From positions 1 through 43,735 of the forward strand of contig JAHBTG010000017.1 of assembly GCA_019638695.1 (NCBI GenBank): DNA of 43,735 nucleotides, written 5' to 3'. The notes under the pieces were generated by a model. It was given only the letters and a program-made list of their open reading frames with translations. It ran no database searches and was not told the origin of the DNA. The stretch comes from Bacteroidota bacterium (GTDB taxonomy: Bacteria > Bacteroidota > Bacteroidia > J057 > JAJTIE01). Shown one piece after another: positions 17,812-26,831 of the stretch. Each line of letters opens with the position of its first letter. Position 1 is the stretch's first letter. A program made the position numbers and the translations under genes.

Positions 17812-19320
17812 TTGTTCTTTCGTAACTGTATATCGGTCTTTGGGGTCTTTGCCGGGCTATGGGGGGGGCTGCAGGCGCAGCAGCAGATCGAGGTGCTCAA
17901 TGCCGACTTGTTTACGCTGGAGAATAGCCCCGAGGGGAGCGTGCGCAAACTCCAGGGCAATGTGCAGATGAAACAGGATTCCGCTTTGCTCTACTGCCAC
18001 ACTGCCTGGCATTATCCCCAGGAGAACCGTATGCGGGCAGAAGGCAGCCTGCGCATAGTGCTCAAGAACGGGGTGGTGCTCACCGCAGACCAGGGCACTT
18101 ACGATGGCCGTACACGAGTGGCCCATTGCTGGGGAAATGTGGTGCTGGTGGATAGCACGGCGCGGTTGGAGACCAGCCGGCTTACTTATTACCGGAATGA
18201 AGGATATGCCTATTATGATACCGGTGGCAAGCTCACTGAGGCGGATAATGTGCTGACCAGCCGGGTAGGGTATTATTATCCGGACCGCGATCTGGCAAGC
18301 TTCCGGCGCCAGGTGCGACTGACCTCCGGGGAAGGCTACCGGTTGTATAGCGACTCCCTGGAATACCTGGTGAAAAAGGAACGGGCCTTGCTGGTAGCGC
18401 CTACCCGAGTATGGAATGCAGACAGTACGCGAACCGGCTATGCCTGCGGCGGCTATTATGACAGCCCGCGGGAGGAACTGTTTCTACATACCCGGGCACG
18501 TTTGCAGGATACCGCCTGGACGCTGCTGGCCGATACGCTTTTCTATAATAGTCCGCAGGATACCGGTTGGGCGCATTGCCGGGTATATGTGCTCAGCGCG
18601 GACAGTACACGTTTCCTGGCTGCCGAACGCGCGCGCTTCCGGCAACTGACCCGGGAGGTATGGTTGTGGGAAAATCCCTGGCTGGTGGAATATGCAGAAA
18701 GCGATACCCTGAGCCTGTTTGCAGATTCCCTGTATGCCCGTGATGATTCCGTGGCGCATGTGCACCTGTTTGAGGCCTGCAAAAACGCCCGTTTGCATAT
18801 GAAAGACCTGCAGAGCCGGTCCGGGTGGCTGCAATACCTGCGTGCGGACTCTCTCATTACCCTGGCACAGGATCCCGTCCTCTGGAGCAGCGATAATCAG
18901 CTGACGGGGGATACCATCCGCATCTGGGTGGCAGCCAATGAAGTAGACAGCCTCTTTGTAGACCGCAATGCCTTTATGCTTTCGCGGGTAGACTCTTCTC
19001 ATTTCTACCACCAACTGAGAGGCAGGCAGGTATTCGCCCGTTTCAAGAACAACCAGCTTTGCTGGATGCAGGTGGTGGGTAATTGCGAGAGCATTTATTT
19101 TATGGAAGACGGCCCCGACTTTGTGGGGATGAACCAGGCATATGCTGCGCAGCTAACCCTGTGGCTGGAGGATAACTCCCCGGTTCGTCTGCGCCTGGAT
19201 ACCCAGCCCAAGGGCACCTTCTTTCCCATACACGAAGTGTGGCAGAACCCGCCCCAGCTGGAGGGCTTCTACAACCGCAGTGCAGACAGGCCCCGGGCGT
19301 TTATTACAGTCCGGCCGTGA
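17812..19320 (+). CDS. OstA-like protein (LptA/LptD N-domain family)
   Basis: TTG 17812 is the best start: it follows the DMT stop by two bases and gives a clean signal peptide (LFFRNCISVFGVFAGLWGGLQA). A reading from further upstream (17728) would lie inside the DMT gene. The 502-residue product has repeated OstA-type segments: LQGNVQMKQDSALLYC, MRAEGSLRIVLKNGVVLTADQGTYDGRTR, CWGNVVLVDSTARLETSRLTYY. The OstA/LptA jellyroll carries lipopolysaccharide across the periplasm. Stacked turns continue to about residue 440. The likely role is LPS transport or outer-membrane assembly, though this long Bacteroidota form lacks a clear beta-barrel. Confidence 0.85.
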   Translation: MFFRNCISVFGVFAGLWGGLQAQQQIEVLNADLFTLENSPEGSVRKLQGNVQMKQDSALLYCHTAWHYPQENRMRAEGSLRIVLKNGVVLTADQGTYDGRTRVAHCWGNVVLVDSTARLETSRLTYYRNEGYAYYDTGGKLTEADNVLTSRVGYYYPDRDLASFRRQVRLTSGEGYRLYSDSLEYLVKKERALLVAPTRVWNADSTRTGYACGGYYDSPREELFLHTRARLQDTAWTLLADTLFYNSPQDTGWAHCRVYVLSADSTRFLAAERARFRQLTREVWLWENPWLVEYAESDTLSLFADSLYARDDSVAHVHLFEACKNARLHMKDLQSRSGWLQYLRADSLITLAQDPVLWSSDNQLTGDTIRIWVAANEVDSLFVDRNAFMLSRVDSSHFYHQLRGRQVFARFKNNQLCWMQVVGNCESIYFMEDGPDFVGMNQAYAAQLTLWLEDNSPVRLRLDTQPKGTFFPIHEVWQNPPQLEGFYNRSADRPRAFITVRP

Positions 19321-19351
19321 GGCAGCATGCCGCCCTCTGGTGAAATTTCTC

Positions 19352-21046
19352 TTAAAGAAGCTTGGACGAGGGAACCGGTGTGGCCGATGCCAGGGGCAGG
19401 CGGGCATGGATGGTGGAACCTCCCACGGAGGGATGGGAGATAAACTCTATATGACCACCCATTGCTTCTACCCGGCGGGTAATATTTTGCAACCCCATAC
19501 CCATGCCTTTCTGAAAGGCATTGCCAAAGTCAAAACCACTGCCATTGTCCTCCACCTGCAGGTGCACTGCCTCCGGAGAAAGAAAAAGATGTAGCGAGAT
19601 AACCTCTGCCTTTGCATGCTTGAGGCTATTATTCAGGAGTTCCTGGGCCAGGCGGTATACCATGATCTCTATGACACTGGGGATGGAAACCTCGCCCACA
19701 TACTGATGGTGAAACAAGACGGTACTGTGCGTAACCAGGCGGCTTTGTTGCACGAGCTTGTCAATGGCCGGCACCAGGCCGAGCTGATTGAGCGTGCTGG
19801 GGGTGATGCTCCGGGTAACAGCCCTCAGCTCCTGGATACCCAGCTCCAGGAGTTCCTGGGCAGAATGCAGGTGTTTCAGGTTCTCCTCATACTTTTGGTT
19901 TGCTGCCGCATCATGGGCCATGTTCAGCCCCATGAACACACCGGCCAGTAACTGGCCCACACTGTCGTGCAAGTCCTCTGCTATGCGCTGCCGTTCCTGC
20001 TCCTGCGCTTCTATGCCAGCCATGTAGAGGTCTCGCTGTGCATTGAGCAGCAGCACCTGATATTTGCTTTCCAGCTCCATGAGGTGTGTGATATTCTGGG
20101 CCTGCACCATTACAAATTGCTGGCCATCCAGTTGTATGGGCTCTGCCGCCACGCGCACATATACAGTGCTGCCATTCTTATGGCGGTGCTTCCACACCTG
20201 GTTAGAGAGCTCTTCCCTGAATTTCCGGGGATTATAATCCTGGAAATAACTTTTGATGCGCTTGTGAATGTCGGACAGGTCATCATTGGGGCGGATGTCT
20301 GCCAGGGTCATTTGCAGCAACTCTTGCCGGGAATATCCATATTGGCGTACCGTAGCTTCATTCACATCCACAAATGCCAGTGTATTGGCATTGCACAACC
20401 AGGTGGCAATGGGTGTTGCGTCAAAGAGGACCCGGTAGCGCTTTTCGGAATTGATGAGCTGATTCATATAAGTGCGGGTCTCCGTCACATCCCTGCATAC
20501 CCATAGCAACTGATCTCCGTGCCATTTTTCTACCACACAGTCCAGCAGTGCATGGTTCTTGTCTTTTTTGAGCACCCGTATGCCGGCTACCTTGCCCACA
20601 TCTGCCAGTTTTCGCAGATCGGGCAGGTGCAGGCTGGTGCCGTCTTCTCCATACAAGAACATCCCTGCAGGTTTGTGCAGCACCTCATTCTCCGAGTATC
20701 CCCACTGGCGCGTACAGCTGGAGGATATCATAAAGAAGGAGCCGTTGCGGTTCAGTGAAAACACCAGGTCGGCACCATTCCGGCTATATAGCTCCATCAA
20801 TTCCTGGAGTGCTTGTTCCCGCAATACTATCCGCCGGAAGCGGCGCACCAGCCAGTAGAGGCACAAAGTGGTGATGCCTACAAATGCCAGACCTTTAGCT
20901 GTTTGCAGCTGGTGTTCCGTTGTGCGCCACCACCGGCTGCCTTCTACCAGCAGATCCGTAAATACAATCCATGAAGAGGCCAGTGTCAGGTAAATGACCG
21001 CTATGCGCAACGGGGTCAGCCGGAAGAAAGTAGAACGCTTAGCCAT
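19352..21046 (-). CDS. PAS-domain sensor histidine kinase (HisKA_3 type)
   Basis: 564 residues. Two transmembrane helices (about 13-31 and 52-67) enclose a very short loop. Two PAS domains follow (about 82-190 and 200-320; FDATPIATWLCNANTLAFVDVN, then VQAQNITHLMELE). The dimerisation/phospho-acceptor motif is E351-RQRIAEDLH360-DSVGQLL, the HisKA_3 form of NarX/DesK-like kinases. The ATPase domain has N-box AQELLNNSLKHAKA, G1 VEDNGSGFDF and GMGLQNITRR. No response regulator is adjacent, so it is an orphan in this window. It is divergent from the phosphohexomutase gene, and a promoter at 21114-21146 precedes it. Confidence 0.94.
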   Translation of the reverse strand: MAKRSTFFRLTPLRIAVIYLTLASSWIVFTDLLVEGSRWWRTTEHQLQTAKGLAFVGITTLCLYWLVRRFRRIVLREQALQELMELYSRNGADLVFSLNRNGSFFMISSSCTRQWGYSENEVLHKPAGMFLYGEDGTSLHLPDLRKLADVGKVAGIRVLKKDKNHALLDCVVEKWHGDQLLWVCRDVTETRTYMNQLINSEKRYRVLFDATPIATWLCNANTLAFVDVNEATVRQYGYSRQELLQMTLADIRPNDDLSDIHKRIKSYFQDYNPRKFREELSNQVWKHRHKNGSTVYVRVAAEPIQLDGQQFVMVQAQNITHLMELESKYQVLLLNAQRDLYMAGIEAQEQERQRIAEDLHDSVGQLLAGVFMGLNMAHDAAANQKYEENLKHLHSAQELLELGIQELRAVTRSITPSTLNQLGLVPAIDKLVQQSRLVTHSTVLFHHQYVGEVSIPSVIEIMVYRLAQELLNNSLKHAKAEVISLHLFLSPEAVHLQVEDNGSGFDFGNAFQKGMGMGLQNITRRVEAMGGHIEFISHPSVGGSTIHARLPLASATPVPSSKLL

Positions 21047-21113
21047 AGTCAGTGGTGTGTTGATCGCATCAGGGGAATTCTCTGAGTTACAGCATCTTTT
21101 TACAAGCGTTTAT

Positions 21114-21146
21114 CAAATATAAGATTTATCTCTGATATGTGACAAA
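21114..21146 (-). promoter_or_regulatory. Candidate promoter for the sensor kinase gene
   Basis: On the minus strand: TTTG (21143-21146), a 21-base spacer, then TATATTTG (21114-21121). The -7 element matches fully; the spacer is two bases longer than the usual 19. The leader to ATG 21046 would be about 60 bases. Confidence 0.5.
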
Positions 21147-21161
21147 GCCTGGCAAATCCGC

Positions 21162-21169
21162 TATTTTTG
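21162..21169 (+). promoter_or_regulatory. Candidate -7 element for the phosphohexomutase gene
   Basis: TATTTTTG fits TAnnTTTG, with no good -33 at 19 bases. It overlaps the in-frame TTG at 21167, which argues that translation starts at ATG 21212 instead. Confidence 0.4.
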
Positions 21170-21211
21170 GGGCCACACCTATATCTGGCGGGTTTTCCGC
21201 TACGTTTTACT

Positions 21212-22615
21212 ATGTCACATCCTATCAAATTTGGTACAGACGGCTGGCGAGCCATTATTGCAGATACCTATACGCTGGATAACCTCAGCCGTGTCACAGC
21301 TGCCACGGCAGACTATGTCAAAGCACATTTCCCGCAAAACCCTTCTGTGATGATCGGCTATGACTGCCGCTTTGGCGGGCCGCTTTTTGCCCGTGCAGTG
21401 GCCAATCAGCTTGCCCAGGCAGGCATTAAAGCCTTCATTAGTCCGGATTACGCCTCCACCCCTATGGTCAGCCTGGCCACCCTCCAGCGGCAGTGCAGCC
21501 TGGGTATTGTCATCACGGCCAGTCATAACCCTCCTGAATATAGCGGCTTTAAGCTCAAAGGGCATTTTGGCGGCCCGGCGTTTCCTGCGCTCATCAGCGA
21601 AGTGGAGAGCCTGATTCCCCAGGAACCCCGGCGGGTGCCAGATCACTTTGAGACCCTCCTGCAAAGCCGGCAGATCGAGTACTATGATATGGAGGCCCTC
21701 TATATCAATCACCTGAAACAGAGCTTTGACCTGAATGCCATTCGGCAGAGCGGTTTGCGTATCGGGTATGATGCTATGTTTGGTGCCGGGCAGGGTGCCA
21801 TGCGCAAGCTCTTTCCTCAGGCGCACCTGCTGCACTGTGAGCTCAATCCCTCATTTGAAGGGACCGCACCCGAGCCTATAGAGAAGAATCTGGCGCCCTT
21901 CCGGGAGCTGATCCGCACACAGAACCTGGACTTTGGCCTGGCTACGGATGGCGATGCAGACCGCATAGGACTTTTTGACGAAGAGGGCAATTTTGTAGAC
22001 AGCCACCACATCATGCTGCTGGCCCAGCAATATCTCTACCAGGATAAGGGCCTGCGCGGCAAGATCGTCTACACCTTCTCCTGCACGGACAAGATCCGCC
22101 AGATGGCGGAGAAACACGGCCTTCCTCATGAACAGACCAAGATCGGCTTCAAGTACATTGGCGAGATCATGGCCAACGAACAGGTGCTGGTAGGGGGAGA
22201 AGAGAGCGGCGGTATGGCTGTGGCAGGCCATATCCCCGAGCGGGATGGCATTTATATGGGTCTGCTGATGCTGGAGATGATGGCCCGACGTGGCAAAACC
22301 CTGACCCAGTTAGTACAAGAGCTGTATGCATACATAGGGGCTTTCAGCGTGCAGCGGTATGACCTGCATATTGATGAGGACAAGAAGCACCGGGTGATGC
22401 TCTATTGCCAGGGGGGCAAGTACCAGCAGTTTGGCGCTTTTACAGTGGAGCGCACAGAAGACCTGGACGGCTACAAGTTTCACCTGGGAGAAGGGCGCTG
22501 GGTCATGGTGCGCCCAAGCGGTACGGAGCCCCTGTTGCGCGTGTATGCCGAGGGGCACAGCCGTCAGGAAGCCGATGCCATCCTGGAAGCGGCAGTGGCT
22601 GTGCTTAGTGTGTAG
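21212..22615 (+). CDS. Phosphoglucomutase/phosphomannomutase family enzyme
   Basis: 467 residues from ATG 21212. All four signature regions are seen: the catalytic phosphoserine loop ITAS104-HNPPEYSG, the metal loop TD246-GD248-AD250-R, the sugar-binding GGEESGGM and the C-terminal phosphate-binding RPSGTEPLLRVYAE. It starts KFGTDGWRAIIAD, as in bacterial alpha-D-phosphohexomutases. It interconverts hexose 1- and 6-phosphates; glucose versus mannose preference cannot be decided by eye. It is divergent from the sensor kinase and convergent with a radical SAM gene 12 bases downstream. Confidence 0.94.
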   Translation: MSHPIKFGTDGWRAIIADTYTLDNLSRVTAATADYVKAHFPQNPSVMIGYDCRFGGPLFARAVANQLAQAGIKAFISPDYASTPMVSLATLQRQCSLGIVITASHNPPEYSGFKLKGHFGGPAFPALISEVESLIPQEPRRVPDHFETLLQSRQIEYYDMEALYINHLKQSFDLNAIRQSGLRIGYDAMFGAGQGAMRKLFPQAHLLHCELNPSFEGTAPEPIEKNLAPFRELIRTQNLDFGLATDGDADRIGLFDEEGNFVDSHHIMLLAQQYLYQDKGLRGKIVYTFSCTDKIRQMAEKHGLPHEQTKIGFKYIGEIMANEQVLVGGEESGGMAVAGHIPERDGIYMGLLMLEMMARRGKTLTQLVQELYAYIGAFSVQRYDLHIDEDKKHRVMLYCQGGKYQQFGAFTVERTEDLDGYKFHLGEGRWVMVRPSGTEPLLRVYAEGHSRQEADAILEAAVAVLSV

Positions 22616-22627
22616 CGCGCTGCCGGA

Positions 22628-23587
22628 TTAGTATACCCATTTTTCCACCGTGTATTTAAGCGTAGAAGGCAGCGCCCTGAGAAACCAGCTGTTTAGCTCA
22701 AAAGCAAAGCTGGGTTGCATATAGCAGTTGATCGTGCACCCTTCGCATTGGGGCGAACGTCCTTCCTGCGCCCGTTCCCGGGCTACCAGTGGAGACTGCC
22801 ACAGGTCATACAGGCGGTTCTCTATAGGATAATGCTGCTCGCCCAGGTGATAACAGGGGAGTACCAGCGCATTCTCAGGTGAAATGACCACCGTACTGCT
22901 GGCCGCCCGGCAAACGGGGTGGTCCGTGTGGTTGCCGCCCTGTTCCCGCAGGGTGAGAAAAGCGTCATTGAGGTAGATACCCGGCTGCCTGCCCCAGTGC
23001 CTCAGCGCCTGGAAACTGGCTGCCTGCAACTGGCTGCCCACGGTATTGTATTCAAAGATAGGGTTCAGGATCAGCAGCAGGTCCCGCGGACGGGTGATCT
23101 CGCGGTAGATGCGCTCCAGGTGCGGCAGGTTTTCATCCGTCACGGTAAATAGCACATCCGGCCGCTCTCCCAGCTCTGCCGCAATATCCAGGCTGCGCAT
23201 GACAAAATCAAAGCAGGCTACTCCACGCCCGGTATCGTGTGTAAGGGCATCTGCCGCATCCAGGCTGAAGTGTAGCATATCCACCTTGCCCTTCAGCGCC
23301 TGGGCTTGTTTGGGATAGAGCAGGCCGTTGGTGGTGACGGTGGTGATCAGGCCCTCGTCCCTCGCCAGGCTCAGAAACTCCGGTAACTGGCGGTGCAGTA
23401 AGGGTTCTCCGCCGGTGAAGTCCACCACGCGCACGCCCAGCCGTTTGAGATCCCGCAGATTGGCTGCTACATGCTCGGGTGTGGCATAGGGACTGGGTTT
23501 CTCCCAGATGTCGCAAAAACTGCAGGCCGCATTACACCGGTAGGTCAGGTAGTAGTTGCATAATATGGGATGATGGAAGAGGCGCAT
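22628..23587 (-). CDS. Radical SAM protein with C-terminal Cys cluster
   Basis: 319 residues from ATG 23587; an in-frame TTG at 23611 is less likely. The radical SAM CxxxCxxC motif is in YRCNAACSFCDIW near the N-terminus, followed by FTGGEPLLH (SAM contact). The C-terminal part has Cys-rich segments (HPVCRAAS, LPCYHLGE, QCEGCTINCYMQ) that could ligate an auxiliary cluster, as in SPASM-type enzymes. The substrate is unknown, and no peptide precursor is seen nearby. It is divergent from dnaB across the DnaA-box region. Confidence 0.9.
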   Translation of the reverse strand: MRLFHHPILCNYYLTYRCNAACSFCDIWEKPSPYATPEHVAANLRDLKRLGVRVVDFTGGEPLLHRQLPEFLSLARDEGLITTVTTNGLLYPKQAQALKGKVDMLHFSLDAADALTHDTGRGVACFDFVMRSLDIAAELGERPDVLFTVTDENLPHLERIYREITRPRDLLLILNPIFEYNTVGSQLQAASFQALRHWGRQPGIYLNDAFLTLREQGGNHTDHPVCRAASSTVVISPENALVLPCYHLGEQHYPIENRLYDLWQSPLVARERAQEGRSPQCEGCTINCYMQPSFAFELNSWFLRALPSTLKYTVEKWVY

Positions 23588-23672
23588 CCGGTAACGGGAA
23601 GATAGAGGCAATTTACTATGCCGGCGGCTTAGGTTTTAAATGAATAGCAATTCTTCCCAAGTCAAGTAAAAG

Positions 23673-23762
23673 TTATCTACGCAATGTGCATAAGAAAAGC
23701 GCCTGATTTACAGGACCTTAGCGATAATCTGTCCTGTGGATAACTGAAAGTCCTTATCCACA
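23673..23762. promoter_or_regulatory. DnaA-box cluster upstream of dnaB
   Basis: TTATCCACA at 23754-23762 and its inverse TGTGGATAA at 23735-23743 are two perfect DnaA boxes forming an inverted repeat with a 10-base spacer. A third, TGTGCATAA at 23685-23693, is the inverse of TTATGCACA, which fits TTWTNCACA. A near-match TTATCTACG lies at 23673-23681. All fall in the 291-base gap between the radical SAM gene and dnaB. The likely role is DnaA control of dnaB or titration of DnaA; an origin is possible but not shown. Confidence 0.65.
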
Positions 23763-23764
23763 AG

Positions 23765-23772
23765 TATCTTTG
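23765..23772 (+). promoter_or_regulatory. Candidate -7 element of dnaB promoter
   Basis: TATCTTTG matches TAnnTTTG. It begins two bases after a perfect DnaA box (23754-23762), so bound DnaA would cover the -33 to -7 region. The -33 itself is not a TTTG. The leader to dnaB would be about 100 bases. Confidence 0.5.
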
Positions 23773-23878
23773 CGCCCCTTTAGATGAAAATGCCCGCACT
23801 GCGTATTAACAAGATAGTAATCCCGGTATGTGGTTCGTATCTTAATGGGTAACGGCCTGTAACCGTTTATACAAGAAG

Positions 23879-25465
23879 ATGGCTATGGAGAGTGCACCAG
23901 ATCTTACCCCGGACCGTTCCGCCCGCAAGGGGACTGCCCGCACAGTCTCCCTGCCTGTGGCCGGCAACCTGCCCCATGCCATGGAGCTGGAGCAGGCCAT
24001 ACTGGGCGCCATCATGCTGGAGAAGGATGCCTTTATCCGGGTAACGGATGTCCTTAGCCAGGACATGTTCTACAAGCCTTCGCACCCGCATATCTTTGAG
24101 GCTATGCTGCTGCTCAGCAATGCCAGTGAGCCGATCGATAAGCTCACGGTGGTGGAGAAGCTCCGGAAGATGGATAAGCTGAGCCTGGTAGGCGGTCCTT
24201 ATTATATTGCAGAGCTGACCAGCCGGGTGGCCTCTGCCGCCAACATAGAGCATCATGCCCACATTGTTGCACAGAAGTACTTGCAGCGGGAGCTTGTCCG
24301 CATTTGCCGGAACATTGCCGACGAAGCTGTGGATGAAAGCTCGGATATCTTTGAGCTGATGGACGCTGCCGAAAAGCAGCTGTATGAGCTGAGCACAGAC
24401 AAGCTGCGCAGGGAGAGTGTGAGCATGAGTCACCTGGCGCACCAAACCATACAAGAGCTGCAGGCGCTCATTGCCAAAGGCGATGGGGTGACGGGCGTCA
24501 CCACCGGTTTTGTCAAACTGGACGAGCTGACCAGCGGCTGGCAACCCTCGGATATGGTGGTGCTGGCTGCCCGCCCCGCTATGGGTAAAACGGCTTTTGT
24601 CCTGAGCCTGGCCCGCAATGCCGCTTTGCTGGATAACAAGGCCGTGGCGATCTTCAGCCTGGAGATGGCCGCTACCCAGCTGGTCAGGCGCCTGATCAGT
24701 GCCGAAGCGGAGATCGAACTGAGCAAGATGCGTAACGGGCAGCTGAGCGATTATGAATGGCAGCAGCTGAACCAGCGCATTACCCGCCTGAGCGAGGCGC
24801 CCATCTTTATTGACGATACCCCGGCTCTCAGCCTGTTTGACCTGCGCACCAAGTGCCGCCGCCTCAAGACCCAGCATGATATCCAGCTGATCATCATAGA
24901 CTACCTGCAGCTGATGACTGCCGAGTCCCGCAAGGGTGGCAACCGAGAGCAGGAAATATCTGCCATTTCCCGTGGCCTCAAGGTGCTGGCCAAAGAACTG
25001 AATGTACCGGTCATTGCCCTCAGCCAGCTGAGCCGCGCCCCGGAGCTTCGTTCCGGTTTTGACAAGCGGCCCCAGTTGAGCGACCTGCGCGAATCCGGCG
25101 CCATTGAGCAGGATGCGGATATGGTGCTCTTTCTCTTCCGCCCGGATTATTATGGCCTCACGGAAGATGAGGACGGCAACAGTACCCGCGAGATGTGCGA
25201 AGTGATCATCGCCAAGCAGCGGAATGGACCCATTGGTTCAGCTAAACTCCGTTTTGTGGGCCAGTTCTCCCGCTTTCAGGATTTTGACCCCGATTATTTC
25301 TCCGGCAATATGCCCAGCGCGTTCTATAACGGCGGCTTTGAGGGCAATGGCGGAAGCCCTTCCGGTGGCGCACCACCGGCGGACCTGGGGGCCGGCTTCA
25401 AGATATTCCCCTCCAAGATGAACCAGGAAGAGGACCTGGAGGGAGGGTTTACCGCACCGTTCTAG
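23879..25465 (+). CDS. dnaB: Replicative DNA helicase DnaB
   Basis: 528 residues. The N-terminal domain (about 30-180) begins NLPHAMELEQAILGAIM. The RecA-like helicase domain has Walker A ARPAMGKTA (231-239), FSLEM, Walker B LIIIDYLQLM (337-346) and the Gln/Arg region SQLSRAPELR…DLRESGAIEQDAD. The C-terminal tail is Gly/Pro-rich and acidic, as in Bacteroidota DnaB. It unwinds DNA at the fork as a hexamer and recruits primase. DnaA boxes lie just upstream. The base composition is host-like and changes sharply after its stop. Confidence 0.97.
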   Translation: MAMESAPDLTPDRSARKGTARTVSLPVAGNLPHAMELEQAILGAIMLEKDAFIRVTDVLSQDMFYKPSHPHIFEAMLLLSNASEPIDKLTVVEKLRKMDKLSLVGGPYYIAELTSRVASAANIEHHAHIVAQKYLQRELVRICRNIADEAVDESSDIFELMDAAEKQLYELSTDKLRRESVSMSHLAHQTIQELQALIAKGDGVTGVTTGFVKLDELTSGWQPSDMVVLAARPAMGKTAFVLSLARNAALLDNKAVAIFSLEMAATQLVRRLISAEAEIELSKMRNGQLSDYEWQQLNQRITRLSEAPIFIDDTPALSLFDLRTKCRRLKTQHDIQLIIIDYLQLMTAESRKGGNREQEISAISRGLKVLAKELNVPVIALSQLSRAPELRSGFDKRPQLSDLRESGAIEQDADMVLFLFRPDYYGLTEDEDGNSTREMCEVIIAKQRNGPIGSAKLRFVGQFSRFQDFDPDYFSGNMPSAFYNGGFEGNGGSPSGGAPPADLGAGFKIFPSKMNQEEDLEGGFTAPF

Positions 25466-25480
25466 TTTTGCAGAAAAATT

Positions 25481-26461
25481 ATGAAAAAACTTCTTACAAG
25501 TAAAAAATATAAAAAGAGAATATTAAAGAATCAATTACGTGAAAAGAAAAAACTAAAAAGAAATAAGAAATATATTATAATTCAGTTCTTGCCTGAACGT
25601 ATCTCAGTAGTCTCTCCGAAAGTTTTGGATATAATTAGTAATCCTGAAGAATCATTAAGGTTTATATATAAACTTGAATATCATCGGAAAAAAACAGATA
25701 GAATTACTGTTAACTTTGAGAATCTTGTTATTTGCCATAAATCAGGCATCATGCTGTTATCAGTAGCATTGTCTGGTTTTTACTTTAAGCCTACAATAAC
25801 TGAATCTAAACTAGATTCGGTGAAAGAGATGTTTAGAAATAATGATGTATATAGTTATTTTTCTAACTATAAAGGTAAAGACCAAGGTAGTGTTCAAGAA
25901 AGAGTATTAAAGAGGAAATTTATATCGCAAAGTGATATTGAATCATTGAAACGAATTGCTGCACAGCATACTTATATGAATGATGGTATTATTCCCTTAA
26001 GAATCGAGACAAGTGTTCAAGATGCATGTGCTGAGTTTATTCAAAATACGTTGGACCATACTGATAAATATTGGTATTTCTCCTTAGAGAGATATCCTAA
26101 TAATATATCTGGATTTTTATTTTTAGATAGAGGAAAAGGTGTTTTTGAAACAGCTAAATACTATCGTGAATCACCTGAGGATATTTTTAGACCAATTGAG
26201 ATGATGAGATATTTTAAAGAAAACAAAAAGTATAAAATACTTGAGAATGTTTTAAGGAGAAGATTTATAATTACAAGTAAAAAAGATAAAACTAGGGGAC
26301 AAGGGCTTTTTAAGATATACGATGGATTTGCCAAAAGAAATTATCATAATTTAATAGTTATTTCTAATAACGCATACTGTAATTTTTCTAATAATATGAT
26401 GAGAAGTTTGAGAGTTCAGTTGAAAGGTATTTTTGTGTATTTTGAAATTAAACCAGAATAA
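25481..26461 (+). CDS. AT-rich gene: STAS-like region plus GHKL-type ATP-binding domain
   Basis: 326 residues with a very Lys-rich N-terminus. Residues about 31-100 resemble a STAS-type fold (DRITVNFENLVICHKSGIMLLSVALS). The second half has an HATPase-like pattern: N-box D181-ACAE185-FIQ188N189-TLDH193, a D-box-like LDRGKGV (215-221) and a lid RGQGLFKIYD (272-281). No phospho-acceptor His domain is seen, so it resembles anti-sigma or SiaB-type kinases more than a sensor kinase. It is first in an AT-rich trio with a DUF4325 protein and a membrane protein. Codons are AT-rich, unlike flanking dnaB, which indicates transfer. The domain calls come from motifs only, and the function is not known. 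Confidence 0.72.
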   Translation: MKKLLTSKKYKKRILKNQLREKKKLKRNKKYIIIQFLPERISVVSPKVLDIISNPEESLRFIYKLEYHRKKTDRITVNFENLVICHKSGIMLLSVALSGFYFKPTITESKLDSVKEMFRNNDVYSYFSNYKGKDQGSVQERVLKRKFISQSDIESLKRIAAQHTYMNDGIIPLRIETSVQDACAEFIQNTLDHTDKYWYFSLERYPNNISGFLFLDRGKGVFETAKYYRESPEDIFRPIEMMRYFKENKKYKILENVLRRRFIITSKKDKTRGQGLFKIYDGFAKRNYHNLIVISNNAYCNFSNNMMRSLRVQLKGIFVYFEIKPE

Positions 26462-26471
26462 ACTAAATTTG
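26441..26471 (+). promoter_or_regulatory. Consensus promoter inside the AT-rich cassette
   Basis: TTTG (26441-26444), a 19-base spacer, then TAAATTTG (26464-26471): a full match to the Bacteroidota consensus. It overlaps the end of the ATPase-like gene and would start transcription near 26477, 16 bases before the DUF4325 ATG. The second and third genes can therefore be expressed without the first. Confidence 0.65.
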
Positions 26472-26492
26472 CAATGAATTTGTTATGGTAAC

Positions 26493-26831
26493 ATGGAAAA
26501 ACCAGCTATAGAAGAGATTAACATTGCCAATGACTTTAGTTTGACGCCAATTGGTAGGCTAAAGTCCCAATCTGATTCATCTGGCGAAGCTTTTCGATTG
26601 GATATTTTGGAGCCTAAATTAAAGCGCGCCATTGATTCTGGAAAGAAACTTAGAGTTAATATGAATGGTACTATTGGTTATCCAACTCCATTCTTGCATG
26701 AAGCATTTGGTAAGCTTAAGCTAAAATTTGATCTTAAGGTTATAAAAGAGCATCTCATTATAACTCATGATAACAATGAGTATGTTATGAAAGTATGGGA
26801 CTATATTGAAAATGCAGGTGAAATACTTTGA
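26493..26831 (+). CDS. STAS-like protein (DUF4325 family)
   Basis: 112 residues. It resembles DUF4325: FRLDILEPKLKRAI, then a central strand KLRVNMNGTIGYPTPFLHEAFGKL (the usual family pattern is a hydrophobic strand, a loop and FxxEAFGKL) and a short C-terminal strand HLIITHDNNEYVMKVWDYI. DUF4325 proteins are predicted STAS-like folds and are commonly found beside HATPase-type proteins, as here. This suggests a partner-switching pair in which the ATPase protein modifies or binds this one. It has its own promoter (26441-26471). Its stop overlaps the following membrane gene. Confidence 0.75.
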   Translation: MEKPAIEEINIANDFSLTPIGRLKSQSDSSGEAFRLDILEPKLKRAIDSGKKLRVNMNGTIGYPTPFLHEAFGKLKLKFDLKVIKEHLIITHDNNEYVMKVWDYIENAGEIL

